DNA from: UBA2108 sp963925495
GTDB taxonomy: Bacteria; Bacteroidota; Bacteroidia; Flavobacteriales_G; Salibacteraceae
Reading direction: 5' to 3'
Assembly: GCA_963925495.1 (NCBI GenBank)
Contig: CAWUST010000006.1
Coordinates: forward strand, 78,958 to 142,957
DNA: 64,000 nt
In this document: piece after piece, positions 35,524 through 44,451 of the stretch
Numbering within the stretch: the first letter of the stretch is position 1
Layout: each line of letters opens with the position of its first letter
The notes under the pieces: generated by a model
Told to the model about the DNA's origin: nothing
Seen by the model: the letters and a program-made list of their open reading frames with translations, nothing else
Database searches by the model: none
Made by a program: the position numbers and the translations under genes

Positions 35524-36075
35524 ATGTCACGAATAGGAAAAGCACCTATTACGATTCCTGAAAGCGCAACGGTTACTATAGAAGGTAATGTTGTTAATGT
35601 TAAGGGTCCTAAAGGAGAGTTATCAGAAACTCTTTCTGATCACGTAAGTGTTTCTGTAGAAGGAAACGTACTTACTTTGATAAGAAAAGACGAATCTAAA
35701 GACTCTAGATCTCGACACGGATTGTACCGTTCATTAGTTTCAAATATGATTGATGGAGTTACAGAAGGTTATAAAAAACAATTAGAACTTAATGGTGTTG
35801 GTTATAGAGCCGTTGCAAAAGGTCAAGAATTAGAACTTACTATAGGGTTTTCTCACAATGTTGTGTTTCAATTGCCTTCTGAAATAAAATTAGAAGCTGA
35901 AACAGAAAGAGGAACAGCTCCATTGGTAACTTTGACGTCTCATGACAAACAGTTAATCGGAATGGTTGCTGCGAAAATCAGATCGTTTAGACCACCGGAA
36001 CCTTACAAGGGAAAAGGAATTAAATACGTAGGTGAATACATTAGAAGAAAAGCTGGTAAGTCAGCAGCCAAATAA
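35524..36075 (+). CDS. rplF: 50S ribosomal protein L6
   Basis: 183 residues made of two similar domains. Starts MSRIGKAPITIPE and has the C-terminal signature PEPYKGKGIKYVGEYIRRK. It lies near the factor-binding site of the large subunit. It lies 22 nt after rpsH and 8 nt before rplR. Confidence 0.98.
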   Translation: MSRIGKAPITIPESATVTIEGNVVNVKGPKGELSETLSDHVSVSVEGNVLTLIRKDESKDSRSRHGLYRSLVSNMIDGVTEGYKKQLELNGVGYRAVAKGQELELTIGFSHNVVFQLPSEIKLEAETERGTAPLVTLTSHDKQLIGMVAAKIRSFRPPEPYKGKGIKYVGEYIRRKAGKSAAK

Positions 36076-36083
36076 TATATAGC

Positions 36084-36437
36084 ATGGGACTCACTAAGTT
36101 AGAAAGAAGAAGAAGAATTAAGAGAAGGGTTAGAAAGCATATTTCTGGAACTTCTGTTATTCCAAGATTGTCAGTTTTTAGAAGTAATAAAGAATTTTAT
36201 GCTCAATTAATTGATGATGTATCAGGAAAAACTTTAGCATCAGTATCTTCATTGAAAAATGCAGATGTATCTAAAGGAAGTAAAATGGAAACAGCCGCTC
36301 TAGTTGGAAAATCATTAGCTGAAAAAGCTAGTGGAGTGGGTATTCAAGAAGTTAAATTTGATAGAAATGGTTTTTTGTTTCACGGTAGAGTAAAAGCTTT
36401 TGCTGATGCTGCCAGAGAAGCCGGCCTTAAATTCTAG
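36084..36437 (+). CDS. rplR: 50S ribosomal protein L18
   Basis: 117 residues. Basic N-terminus (LERRRRIKRRVRKHISG) and the typical C-terminal HGRVKAFADAAREAGLKF. It binds 5S rRNA together with L5. It lies 8 nt after rplF. Confidence 0.98.
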   Translation: MGLTKLERRRRIKRRVRKHISGTSVIPRLSVFRSNKEFYAQLIDDVSGKTLASVSSLKNADVSKGSKMETAALVGKSLAEKASGVGIQEVKFDRNGFLFHGRVKAFADAAREAGLKF

Positions 36438-36444
36438 TAGTAAG

Positions 36445-36963
36445 ATGGCAAACGAAAACATAAAAAGAGTTCGATCAAGCGAAATCGAATTAAAAGATAA
36501 GCTTGTTGATATTCGTAGAGTTGTTAAAGTAACTAAAGGTGGACGTACATTCGGTTTCTCTGCATTAGTTGTCGTAGGGGACGAAAACGGAGTTGTAGGT
36601 TTTGGAACAGGAAAAGCAAAAGAAGTTACTAGTGCAATTGCAAAAGGAATTGATGATGCTAAAAAGAATTTGGTAAAAGTGCCAATTCTAAAAGGAACTA
36701 TTCCTCACCAACAAAATGCACGTTTTGGTGGAGCAAGTGTGTATATTCAACCAGCTTCGCATGGTACTGGTGTAATAGCTGGTGGTGCAATGAGAGCAGT
36801 CTTGGAAAGTGTTGGTGTAACTGATGTTTTAGCAAAATCAAAAGGATCGTCAAATCCTCAGAATGTTGTTAAAGCTACGGTTAAAGCTCTGACTGAATTA
36901 AGAGATGGTTTAACAGTGGCTAATCACCGTGGAGTTAGTTTAAGTAAAGTGTATAACGGCTAA
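36445..36963 (+). CDS. rpsE: 30S ribosomal protein S5
   Basis: 172 residues from ATG 36445 (MANENIKRVRSSEIE), 7 nt after rplR; a longer frame reaches back into rplR but has no family similarity there. The double-stranded-RNA-binding fold includes VVKVTKGGRTFGFSALVVVG and the central loop of the decoding-fidelity interface with S4 (GTGKAKEV). Confidence 0.97.
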   Translation: MANENIKRVRSSEIELKDKLVDIRRVVKVTKGGRTFGFSALVVVGDENGVVGFGTGKAKEVTSAIAKGIDDAKKNLVKVPILKGTIPHQQNARFGGASVYIQPASHGTGVIAGGAMRAVLESVGVTDVLAKSKGSSNPQNVVKATVKALTELRDGLTVANHRGVSLSKVYNG

Positions 36964-36976
36964 TATTTTATAAAAA

Positions 36977-37159
36977 ATGGCTAAGATTAAAGTAACTCAA
37001 GTAAGGTCAAAGATAAAAAGACCCGAAGGACAGAAAAGAACGCTAATTGCATTAGGTCTTAAAAAGTTGAATCAAACTGTAGAACATGAGGCTACCCCTC
37101 AAATTCTTGGTATGGTTAATACAGTAAGGCATTTAGTTAAAACAGAAGAAGTTAAATAA
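36977..37159 (+). CDS. rpmD: 50S ribosomal protein L30
   Basis: 60 residues, the short bacterial form. Starts MAKIKVTQVRSKIKRPEGQKR and contains the GLKKLNQTVEHEATPQILGM segment. It lies 13 nt after rpsE and 17 nt before rplO. Confidence 0.97.
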   Translation: MAKIKVTQVRSKIKRPEGQKRTLIALGLKKLNQTVEHEATPQILGMVNTVRHLVKTEEVK

Positions 37160-37176
37160 TTTATTTCGCTTACGCA

Positions 37177-37623
37177 ATGAAATTACATGAATTAAGACCT
37201 GCAAAAGGTGCTGTAAAAAGTAAAAAACGAATTGGTCGTGGAGAAGGAAGTGGTAAAGGTGGAACTTCTACACGTGGACATAATGGACAACAGTCTAGAT
37301 CTGGATATTCGAGAAAAATCGGATTTGAAGGTGGGCAAATGCCACTTCAAAGAAGGGTTCCTAAATTTGGCTTTACAAATATCAATAGAGTTGAATATAA
37401 AGCTGTAAACCTTGCTACTCTGCAAGATTTAGTTGAGAGAAAAAAGGTTACAGAGATTAATAAGAAAGTTTTGATGGAGAACGGTCTTGTATCTAGAAAC
37501 GATATAATTAAAGTTTTAGGACACGGAGAGTTGAAAGCAAAACTAAAAGTATCGGTAGATGCGTATTCTGAAACTGCTAAAAAAGCAATTGAAGATAACG
37601 GAGGAGAAGCCATCACATTATAA
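37177..37623 (+). CDS. rplO: 50S ribosomal protein L15
   Basis: 148 residues. A Gly/Arg-rich extended N-terminus (KRIGRGEGSGKGGTSTRGHN) threads into 23S rRNA, followed by a compact C-terminal domain. It is a late-assembly large-subunit protein. It lies 10 nt before secY, as in many spc operons. Confidence 0.98.
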   Translation: MKLHELRPAKGAVKSKKRIGRGEGSGKGGTSTRGHNGQQSRSGYSRKIGFEGGQMPLQRRVPKFGFTNINRVEYKAVNLATLQDLVERKKVTEINKKVLMENGLVSRNDIIKVLGHGELKAKLKVSVDAYSETAKKAIEDNGGEAITL

Positions 37624-37633
37624 GATTTATTGA

Positions 37634-38971
37634 ATGAAGCGTTTATTTACAACAATCCAAAATATTTATAAAATTGATGATCTGAGAATTCGAATTTTGA
37701 ATACTCTTGGTTTTCTACTTATATACAGATTAGGATCTTTCGTTGTTTTACCTGGAGTTGACTCTGTGGTATTGGAAGCAAATGCTCAACAAGCTACCGG
37801 TCTGGCAGCATTAATTAATATGTTCGCCGGTGGTGCGTTTAGTAGAGCTTCAATTTTCGCTTTAGGAATAATGCCGTATATATCTGCATCGATTGTAATG
37901 CAACTTATGGGTATTGCAGTTCCACAATTTGCCAAAATGCAAAAGGATGGTGAAAGTGGAAGAAAGAAAATTACTCAGTGGACACGATTTTTGACCATTG
38001 GAATTTGCTTGGCTCAAGCACCTTCTTATATTGCAACTTCAATTGATCCGAGAGCAATTATTGAAAACACTCCATTCTTTTGGATTACTTCTACTGTATT
38101 ACTTATCACAGGGACGATGTTTGTGATGTGGTTGGGAGAAAGAATTACGGACAAGGGTCTTGGAAACGGGATTTCATTGTTGATTATGATTGGTATAATT
38201 GCCAATTTTCCAACTGCTTTAGTGTTTGAGTTTCAAGCAAAAAATAGTGCAGAAGGATTAGGATTGGTTATGTTCTTAGTAGAATTAGTATTCTTATTAC
38301 TAGTTACCATAGCCACAATACTGCTTGTTCAAGGTGTGAGAAAAGTACCTTTGAATTTCGCGAAAAATGTTGTGGGTAGTAGACAAATTGGTGGTGCTCG
38401 TCAATACTTACCATTAAAGGTAAATGCTGCTGGAGTTATGCCTATTATATTTGCTCAAGCATTAATGTTTATTCCAATGAGTTTTACTAGTATTTCGGAT
38501 TCAGAAGCTGCTACATCAGTTGCTTCAATGTTTGCTGATATTACCGGGTTTTGGTATAACATCACATTTTTTATAATGATCATTGCTTTTACTTATTTTT
38601 ATACGGCTATTACTGTTAACCCTAACCAAATGGCTGATGATTTAAAGAAGAATGGTGGGTTTGTTCCTGGTGTACGCCCGGGAAAAGATACTTCTGATTT
38701 TTTAGAAAATATTATTTCAAAAATTACACTTCCTGGTTCTATATTTTTAGGATTTATATCAATTTTACCGGCGTTTGCAATGATTGCAGGTGTAAGTAAT
38801 AGTTTTGCCTACTTTTTTGGAGGCACAAGTTTATTGATTATGGTTGGTGTAATATTAGATACTCTTCAACAAGTAGAAAGTTATTTGTTGATGCGTGAAT
38901 ACGATGGTTTGATGAAATCTGGTCGCATAAGTGGTCGGTCATCAACTGGGAGTTATGGAGCAGGTCAATAA
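37634..38971 (+). CDS. secY: Protein translocase channel subunit SecY
   Basis: 445 residues with ten membrane helices. It is the core of the SecYEG channel that exports signal-peptide proteins and inserts membrane proteins. Conserved features include the plug region after helix 1, GIMPYISASIVMQLM in helix 2 and the cytoplasmic loop GGFVPGVRPG. It shares one base with map (TAATG). No adk gene lies between secY and map, unlike in many Gram-positives. Confidence 0.98.
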   Translation: MKRLFTTIQNIYKIDDLRIRILNTLGFLLIYRLGSFVVLPGVDSVVLEANAQQATGLAALINMFAGGAFSRASIFALGIMPYISASIVMQLMGIAVPQFAKMQKDGESGRKKITQWTRFLTIGICLAQAPSYIATSIDPRAIIENTPFFWITSTVLLITGTMFVMWLGERITDKGLGNGISLLIMIGIIANFPTALVFEFQAKNSAEGLGLVMFLVELVFLLLVTIATILLVQGVRKVPLNFAKNVVGSRQIGGARQYLPLKVNAAGVMPIIFAQALMFIPMSFTSISDSEAATSVASMFADITGFWYNITFFIMIIAFTYFYTAITVNPNQMADDLKKNGGFVPGVRPGKDTSDFLENIISKITLPGSIFLGFISILPAFAMIAGVSNSFAYFFGGTSLLIMVGVILDTLQQVESYLLMREYDGLMKSGRISGRSSTGSYGAGQ

Positions 38972-39753
38972 TGAGTCAGATCTTTTATAAGACTGACGAA
39001 GAAATTGAAATTCTTCGAGAGAGTTGTTTGCTTGTTGGAAGAACCTTGGCAGAAGTAGCTAAGTTAATGGAACCCGGAGCCAATCCTTTAAAGCTTGATA
39101 AAGTGGCTGAGGAATTTATTCGGGATCATGGAGCTAAGCCAGGTTTTAAAGGATATGGAGGATTCCCAAATACACTTTGTTTTTCAGTGAATGAACAAGT
39201 TGTACATGGAATTCCTACTAAAAAGCCACTTGAAGATGGAGATATTGTTTCTGTTGATTGTGGAACCGTTCTTAATGGTTTTTGTGGAGATTCTGCTTAT
39301 ACATTTGAAGTAGGAAATGTGGCTCCAGAAGTAAAGGAATTACTTCGAGTTACAAAAGAGTCCTTGTATAGGGGGATTGAAGCTGCAGTTTCTGGAAACA
39401 GAACTGGTGATATTGGTAACGCAGTTCAATCTCATGCAGAATCTCATGGTTACGGCGTAGTTCGTGAGTTGGTTGGCCATGGTTTAGGTAAAAGTTTACA
39501 TGAAGGTCCCGAAGTTCCAAATTATGGAAAAAAGGGAAAAGGTAAACTACTTAAACAAGGGTTAGTAATTGCAATTGAACCTATGATTAATATGGGTGGA
39601 AAGGCGGTTAAGCAACTAAATGATGGTTGGACTATTGTCACTAGAGATGGGAAGCCGTCAGCTCATTTTGAGCACGACATTGCCATTAGAAATGGAAAGG
39701 CAGATATACTGTCAAGTTTTGAAGAGATTGAAAAAGTACTAGAAAATAAATAA
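38971..39753 (+). CDS. map: Methionine aminopeptidase, type I
   Basis: 260 residues. It removes the initiator Met from nascent chains in the cytoplasm. The metal-binding residues can be placed: two Asp in DIVSVDCGTVLNGFCGDSAYTF-type region (VSVDCG and GDSAYTF), His in GHGLGKSLHEGP, Glu in IAIEPMIN and Glu in FEHDIAI. Overlaps secY by one base; 5 nt before infA. Confidence 0.97.
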   Translation: MSQIFYKTDEEIEILRESCLLVGRTLAEVAKLMEPGANPLKLDKVAEEFIRDHGAKPGFKGYGGFPNTLCFSVNEQVVHGIPTKKPLEDGDIVSVDCGTVLNGFCGDSAYTFEVGNVAPEVKELLRVTKESLYRGIEAAVSGNRTGDIGNAVQSHAESHGYGVVRELVGHGLGKSLHEGPEVPNYGKKGKGKLLKQGLVIAIEPMINMGGKAVKQLNDGWTIVTRDGKPSAHFEHDIAIRNGKADILSSFEEIEKVLENK

Positions 39754-39758
39754 TAAAT

Positions 39759-39977
39759 ATGGCCAAACAGGCATCTATAGAACAAGACGGTAAAATTATT
39801 GAAGCATTGTCAAATGCAATGTTCAGAGTGGAGCTTGAAAACGGTCACATTATTACATCGCATATTTCAGGTAAAATGAGAATGTTTTACATAAAAATAT
39901 TACCGGGTGATAAGGTGAAAGTTGAAATGTCGCCATATGATTTAACAAAAGGAAGAATTACTTTCAGATACAAATAA
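39759..39977 (+). CDS. infA: Translation initiation factor IF-1
   Basis: 72 residues, an S1-type OB fold that blocks the A site during initiation. The stretch MAKQASIEQDGKIIEAL and the end ITFRYK are family-typical. It lies between map and rpmJ, 5 nt and 1 nt away. Confidence 0.98.
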   Translation: MAKQASIEQDGKIIEALSNAMFRVELENGHIITSHISGKMRMFYIKILPGDKVKVEMSPYDLTKGRITFRYK

Positions 39978-39978
39978 G

Positions 39979-40095
39979 ATGAAGACAAGAGCATCGATTA
40001 AGAAGAGAAGTGAAGACTGTAAAATAGTCCGAAGAAAAGGACGACTTTACGTCATTAACAAAAAGAATCCTAAATTTAAACAAAGACAAGGTTAA
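39979..40095 (+). CDS. rpmJ: 50S ribosomal protein L36
   Basis: 38 residues read directly: it starts MKTRASIKKRSEDCKIVRR and ends with KFKQRQG. It is the zinc-free form, with only one Cys (residue 14) instead of the CxxC...C..H set. It is the smallest protein of the cluster and lies 1 nt after infA and 11 nt before rpsM. Confidence 0.97.
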   Translation: MKTRASIKKRSEDCKIVRRKGRLYVINKKNPKFKQRQG

Positions 40096-40106
40096 TAGTA
40101 GAAATT

Positions 40107-40484
40107 ATGGCCCGAATTGCAGGAATAGATTTACCAAAAAACAAAAGAGGAATCATAGGTTTGACATACATCTATGGTGTTGGTCCCTCTAAGGCTAAAG
40201 AGATCTTACAAGAAGCTGGAGTTGATCCAAGCATTCGTGTACAAGATTGGGATGACGATCAGTTATCTGCCATCAGAAACTACATTAACTCTACTTTTAA
40301 AGTAGAAGGTGCTCTTCGATCGGAAGTTCAATTGAACATAAAACGATTGATGGATATCGGTTGTTACCGTGGCATTCGCCACCGTTCAGGGCTTCCACTT
40401 AGAGGTCAAAGAACGAAAAACAACTGTAGAACAAGAAAAGGAAAAAGAAAAACAGTTGCGAACAAAAAAATTGCTTCTAAATAA
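40107..40484 (+). CDS. rpsM: 30S ribosomal protein S13
   Basis: 125 residues. Starts MARIAGIDLPKNKRG, with the GIRHRSGLPLRGQRT signature at the C-terminal part. It forms head bridges with L5 and the large-subunit rRNA. It opens the alpha section (rpsM-rpsK-rpsD-rpoA-rplQ). Confidence 0.98.
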   Translation: MARIAGIDLPKNKRGIIGLTYIYGVGPSKAKEILQEAGVDPSIRVQDWDDDQLSAIRNYINSTFKVEGALRSEVQLNIKRLMDIGCYRGIRHRSGLPLRGQRTKNNCRTRKGKRKTVANKKIASK

Positions 40485-40496
40485 TAGTAATTAATT

Positions 40497-40880
40497 ATGG
40501 CAAAGTCTAGCGCTAAAAAATTTAAAGTAAAAATTGATGCTGTTGGAGAAGCTCATATCAAAGCTTCATTTAACAATATCATTATTACCCTTACTAATGC
40601 CCAAGGGCAGACAATTTCTTGGTCTTCAGCCGGGAAGTTAGGGTTTAGAGGTTCTAAAAAGAATACTCCTTATGCTGCTCAACAAGCTGCTCAAGATGCC
40701 TCGCAAGTGGCTTATGATGCTGGTTTGAGAAAAGTAAAATTGTTTGTTAAAGGGCCTGGTTCAGGTCGTGAATCTGCAATTAGAACAATTCATAATGCAG
40801 GTATTCAAGTTATGGAAATAGTTGATGTAACTCCATTGCCACACAATGGTTGTCGCCCTCCAAAACGAAGAAGAGTTTAG
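40497..40880 (+). CDS. rpsK: 30S ribosomal protein S11
   Basis: 127 residues. Contains the conserved GAGSGRES-type motif (here GPGSGRESAIRTI) and ends with TPLPHNGCRPPKRRRV. It supports the platform region of the small subunit at the mRNA exit. An 82-nt gap with a hairpin element follows before rpsD. Confidence 0.98.
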   Translation: MAKSSAKKFKVKIDAVGEAHIKASFNNIIITLTNAQGQTISWSSAGKLGFRGSKKNTPYAAQQAAQDASQVAYDAGLRKVKLFVKGPGSGRESAIRTIHNAGIQVMEIVDVTPLPHNGCRPPKRRRV

Positions 40881-40894
40881 TAAATTAAATAATT

Positions 40895-40943
40895 AGAAAG
40901 GATTTTGGTGTCGAAGGAAATGCCTTAATTCACACCCCTTTCT
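40895..40943 (+). promoter_or_regulatory. Candidate folded mRNA leader in front of rpsD
   Basis: Three nested stems can be drawn. AGAAAGG (40895-40901) pairs with CCTTTCT (40937-40943). GGTGT (40907-40911) pairs with ACACC (40932-40936). AAGG (40914-40917) pairs with CCTT (40923-40926). A 5-nt bulge lies on one side between the outer two stems, which stack directly on the other. The 82-nt gap is by far the longest inside the ribosomal cluster, and S4 autoregulates its operon in other bacteria. There is no T tract, so it is not a terminator. An S4-binding leader is inference. Confidence 0.55.
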
Positions 40944-40962
40944 TAAATAAAACAAATAAAAG

Positions 40963-41571
40963 ATGGCAAGATATAGAGGACCTAAGTCCAGAATCGCACG
41001 TAAGTTTGCAGAGCCTATTTTTGGCCCTGACAAAGTGTTAGACAGAAAAAGTTACCCACCTGGGCAACATGGACCAAACAGAAGACGTCAGAAAAAATCT
41101 GAATATTCTGTTCAATTGGCTGAAAAACAAAAAGCTAAATATACTTACGGTATTTTGGAACGTCAGTTTGCAAACTTGTTTAACAAGGCATCTCGTTCTA
41201 AAGGAATTACTGGTGAAAACTTATTGAAACTGTGTGAATCACGATTAGACAATACTGTTTTTCGAATGGGAATTTCTCCTACTAGAGATGGGGCTCGTCA
41301 ATTAGTTTCTCACCGTCATGTTATAGTAAATGGAGGTATTGTAAATATTCCTTCATACCATGTTAGACCAGGTGATGTAGTGGGTGTTCGTGAAAAGTCA
41401 AAAGGAATGGAGGCTATTCGTAGTTCTATTGCTGGTTCAAATTCAGCAAATTTTGGTTGGATAGAATTTAACCGTGAAACTATGTCTGGAACTTTCATAC
41501 AGAATCCGGAAAGAGAAGAAATTCCTGAAAATATTAAGGAACAACTTATCGTCGAATTATATTCTAAATAA
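40963..41571 (+). CDS. rpsD: 30S ribosomal protein S4
   Basis: 202 residues. Starts MARYRGPKSRIARKF; the S4 RNA-binding domain contains CESRLDNTVFRMG and RQLVSHRHVIVNGG. It nucleates 16S assembly, takes part in decoding fidelity with S5 and is often the translational repressor of the alpha operon. The folded RNA candidate at 40895-40943 directly upstream is a natural target for such control. Confidence 0.98.
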   Translation: MARYRGPKSRIARKFAEPIFGPDKVLDRKSYPPGQHGPNRRRQKKSEYSVQLAEKQKAKYTYGILERQFANLFNKASRSKGITGENLLKLCESRLDNTVFRMGISPTRDGARQLVSHRHVIVNGGIVNIPSYHVRPGDVVGVREKSKGMEAIRSSIAGSNSANFGWIEFNRETMSGTFIQNPEREEIPENIKEQLIVELYSK

Positions 41572-41596
41572 AAACAATAAATCATAACAAAAAGAT

Positions 41597-42586
41597 ATGG
41601 CAATTTTAGATTTTCAAAAGCCCGACAAAGTAATTATGGTTGAGTCTGACGATAGAGTTGGACAATTTGAATTCAGACCTCTTGAACCTGGATATGGAAT
41701 AACAATCGGTAATGCGCTTAGAAGGATTTTACTTTCTTCTTTAGAAGGTTTTGCAATTACAAGTATAAAAATTGATGGTGTAGATCATGAGTTTTCTACT
41801 GTAAAAGGAGTTGTAGAAGATGTTACAGAAATTATTTTAGCATTAAAACAAGTTCGATTCAAACAACAAATTGAAGACATTAATAGCGAAAGGGTGAGCG
41901 TAAAAGTTTCTGGGAAAAATGCTATTACAGCTGGCGATATTGGACAGTATACTTCTGCGTTTCAGGTTTTAAACCCGGATCACATTATTGCTACAATAGA
42001 CGAAGGTTGTGAGTTTCAAATGGAACTTACTGTTGGAAAAGGACGTGGTTATGTTCCAGCTGAAGAGAACAATACTGAAGGTTCTTTGGGACTAATTCCG
42101 ATAGATTCTATTTATACTCCGATTCGAAATGTAAAATATTCGGTAGAAAACTACCGTGTTGAGCAAAAAACGGATTATGAAAAGTTGGTTTTCGAAATTG
42201 AATCTGATGGATCTGTTCATCCAAAAGATGCTCTTAAAGAAGCTGCTAAAATTCTTATTCATCACTTTATGCTTTTCTCTGATGAGAAAATTACTTTGGA
42301 TACTGAAGAAAAAGCTGCTGAAGAAGAGTTTGATGAAACGTCGTTACACATGCGTCAATTGCTTAAATCAAAATTGGTTGATTTGGATTTAAGTGTTCGT
42401 GCATTGAATTGTTTAAAAGCTGCAGAGATTGATACTCTGGGTGATTTAGTTCAGTTTGATAAAAACGATATGTTGAAATTCAGAAATTTTGGTAAGAAAT
42501 CACTTACTGAATTGGAAGAATTAGTTGAAAATAAAGGCTTGTCATTCGGAATGAATCTTTCGAAATATAAGTTAGATAAGGATTAA
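41597..42586 (+). CDS. rpoA: DNA-directed RNA polymerase subunit alpha
   Basis: 329 residues. The N-terminal dimerisation domain includes EPGYGITIGNALRRILLSS; an acidic linker (EEKAAEEEFDETS, about 237-249) leads to the C-terminal domain with LDLSVRALNCLKAAEI and FGKKSLTELEE, which binds UP elements and activators. It lies between rpsD and rplQ, 25 and 28 nt away, in the standard alpha-operon order. Confidence 0.98.
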   Translation: MAILDFQKPDKVIMVESDDRVGQFEFRPLEPGYGITIGNALRRILLSSLEGFAITSIKIDGVDHEFSTVKGVVEDVTEIILALKQVRFKQQIEDINSERVSVKVSGKNAITAGDIGQYTSAFQVLNPDHIIATIDEGCEFQMELTVGKGRGYVPAEENNTEGSLGLIPIDSIYTPIRNVKYSVENYRVEQKTDYEKLVFEIESDGSVHPKDALKEAAKILIHHFMLFSDEKITLDTEEKAAEEEFDETSLHMRQLLKSKLVDLDLSVRALNCLKAAEIDTLGDLVQFDKNDMLKFRNFGKKSLTELEELVENKGLSFGMNLSKYKLDKD

Positions 42587-42614
42587 TATCCATCATTATT
42601 GAATTCGAAGAAAA

Positions 42615-43226
42615 ATGAGACATAATAATAAAACCAAGAGCTTAGGTAGATTAACGGGGCACAGAAAAGCCATGTTAGCTAATATGGCATGTTCACTTAT
42701 AGAGCATAAACGTATTACTACTACTATTGCTAAAGGTAAAGTACTTCGTCGTTATATAGAACCTCTTCTTACAAAGTCAAAATCTGATACGACTCACTCT
42801 AGACGAGTTGTATTCAGTTATCTTCAAGACAAAGAAGCTATTACTGAATTATTTGGTAACGTAGCTAGTCAAATTGCTGATCGTCCGGGTGGATATACAC
42901 GCGTTATAAAAACAGGTTTCCGAGTTGGTGATGCTGCTGATATGTGTATGATTGAGTTGGTTGATTTCAACGAGATATATGGCAAAGAAGAGAAAAAGAA
43001 AACTCGAAGAGCTAGAAGAGGCGGTGCTAAAAAAGAAGCAACTTCAACTGCAGAAGCTGGAACAGTAGAAGATGCTGTTGTAGTGGAAGAAATTGCTCCT
43101 GAAACTAAAGTAGAAGAAAAATCTACTGATGTTAAGGAAGAAAAGAAACCTGTTGCAGATATAGCTAAAGAGCCTAAAGCGGAAGCTAAAGACGGAGAGG
43201 ATAAAAAAGAAAAAGGAAAAGAATAA
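42615..43226 (+). CDS. rplQ: 50S ribosomal protein L17 with long acidic/basic tail
   Basis: 203 residues. The first 120 or so match L17 (starts MRHNNKTKSLGRLTGHRKAML; core SRRVVFSYLQDKEAI). The remaining 80 are a low-complexity tail rich in Lys, Glu, Ala and Val (for example KKTRRARRGGAKKEA and KPVADIAKEPKAEAKDG). Bacteroidota L17 proteins commonly carry such tails, although this one is on the long side. The tail is probably exposed on the ribosome surface. A strong terminator follows at 43257. Confidence 0.97.
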   Translation: MRHNNKTKSLGRLTGHRKAMLANMACSLIEHKRITTTIAKGKVLRRYIEPLLTKSKSDTTHSRRVVFSYLQDKEAITELFGNVASQIADRPGGYTRVIKTGFRVGDAADMCMIELVDFNEIYGKEEKKKTRRARRGGAKKEATSTAEAGTVEDAVVVEEIAPETKVEEKSTDVKEEKKPVADIAKEPKAEAKDGEDKKEKGKE

Positions 43227-43256
43227 AATTGATTTTCTTTAACTTATAATAATATT

Positions 43257-43294
43257 AAAAAAGGATGAAACGATAAGTTTTGTCCTTTTTTTTT
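43257..43294 (+). terminator. Terminator at the end of the ribosomal cluster
   Basis: AAGGATGAAAC (43261-43271), loop GATAA, GTTTTGTCCTT (43277-43287, two G-U wobbles) and a T run to 43294. It lies 30 nt after the rplQ stop. Confidence 0.85.
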
Positions 43295-43338
43295 GGCTAA
43301 ATTTTAACGAGATTTGCCGTAAATAGTGAAAGGATAAA

Positions 43339-44448
43339 ATGAAATACAAAAAGAGGCCCGATGCAGTTTTACTTCTTGATGATGGAACTGTATTTCACGG
43401 AAAGGCAGTAGGTAAAATTGGAACAGCAACAGGTGAAATTGCATTTAATACTGGTATGTATGGATATCAAGAGATTTTTACCGATCCTTCTTATTATGGA
43501 CAAATTTTATTGTTAACTACCTCTCATGTGGGTAATTACGGCGTTTCTCCAGATGAAATAGAGTCTGATTCAGTGAAAATTGAGGGATTAGTTTGTAAGA
43601 AGTTTTCCGAAGATTATTCAAGACCTGCCGCAAAAGATAGTCTTCAGAATTATTTTGAAAAAAACGAAAGAGTAGGAATTTCAGATGTTGATACCAGAGC
43701 TCTTACACGTCATATTCGTTCACAAGGAGCAATGAATGCAATTGTTTCTTCTGAAATAACAGACCTGGATAAATTAAAAGCGCAGTTAAAAGAAGTGCCA
43801 TCTATGGATGGACTTGAACTTTCCTCTAAGGTCTCTACTAAGGCATCATTTCTTTTAGGCAATGAGACAGCAAAATATAAGGTAGCGGTGCTGGATTTAG
43901 GAGTAAAGAAAAATATCATACGTTGTTTGGCTGAACGCGATTGTTATTTGAATGTATTTCCACATGATACTTCATTTGAAGAAATGGAGAAATGGAATCC
44001 AGATGCGTATATGCTTTCAAACGGCCCAGGAGATCCTTCCGTTATGCAAGAGCAAATACAAACTGTAGGTGAAATTGTAGATTCAGGTAAACCTACGTTT
44101 GGCATTTGTTTGGGGCATCAAGTTCTAGCTCTTAGTCAAGGGCTATCGACTTCAAAAATGCATAATGGTCATCGTGGTGCTAATCACCCGGTAAAAAACC
44201 TTGCAACAAGTCGTTGCGAAGTTACTTCCCAAAATCACGGATTTGTAGTAGATTGGGATTCCGCCAGTAAAAATGAAAATATTGAAATAACACATCAGCA
44301 TTTAAATGACGATACATTGGCTGGAATTAAAGTGCTAAATAAAAATGCCTTTTCGGTTCAATTTCACCCCGAATCGTCTGCAGGTCCTAACGATTCAAGA
44401 TATTTATTCGATCAGTTTATTAATAATATAAAAAATCACAAAGCCTAA
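43339..44448 (+). CDS. carA: Carbamoyl-phosphate synthase small (glutaminase) subunit
   Basis: 369 residues. It hydrolyses glutamine and passes ammonia to CarB for carbamoyl phosphate, which feeds arginine and pyrimidine synthesis. The class I glutaminase triad is present: Cys in FGICLGHQVLALS, and His and Glu in VQFHPESSAGP. carB is not in the window. It lies 112 nt past rplQ, behind a terminator, and 3 nt before eno. Confidence 0.96.
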   Translation: MKYKKRPDAVLLLDDGTVFHGKAVGKIGTATGEIAFNTGMYGYQEIFTDPSYYGQILLLTTSHVGNYGVSPDEIESDSVKIEGLVCKKFSEDYSRPAAKDSLQNYFEKNERVGISDVDTRALTRHIRSQGAMNAIVSSEITDLDKLKAQLKEVPSMDGLELSSKVSTKASFLLGNETAKYKVAVLDLGVKKNIIRCLAERDCYLNVFPHDTSFEEMEKWNPDAYMLSNGPGDPSVMQEQIQTVGEIVDSGKPTFGICLGHQVLALSQGLSTSKMHNGHRGANHPVKNLATSRCEVTSQNHGFVVDWDSASKNENIEITHQHLNDDTLAGIKVLNKNAFSVQFHPESSAGPNDSRYLFDQFINNIKNHKA

Positions 44449-44451
44449 ATC

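Noticed and set aside
36400..36444. Upstream extension of rpsE
   Set aside because: It overlaps the end of rplR and has no S5 similarity; MANENIKRVR at 36445 is a standard start.
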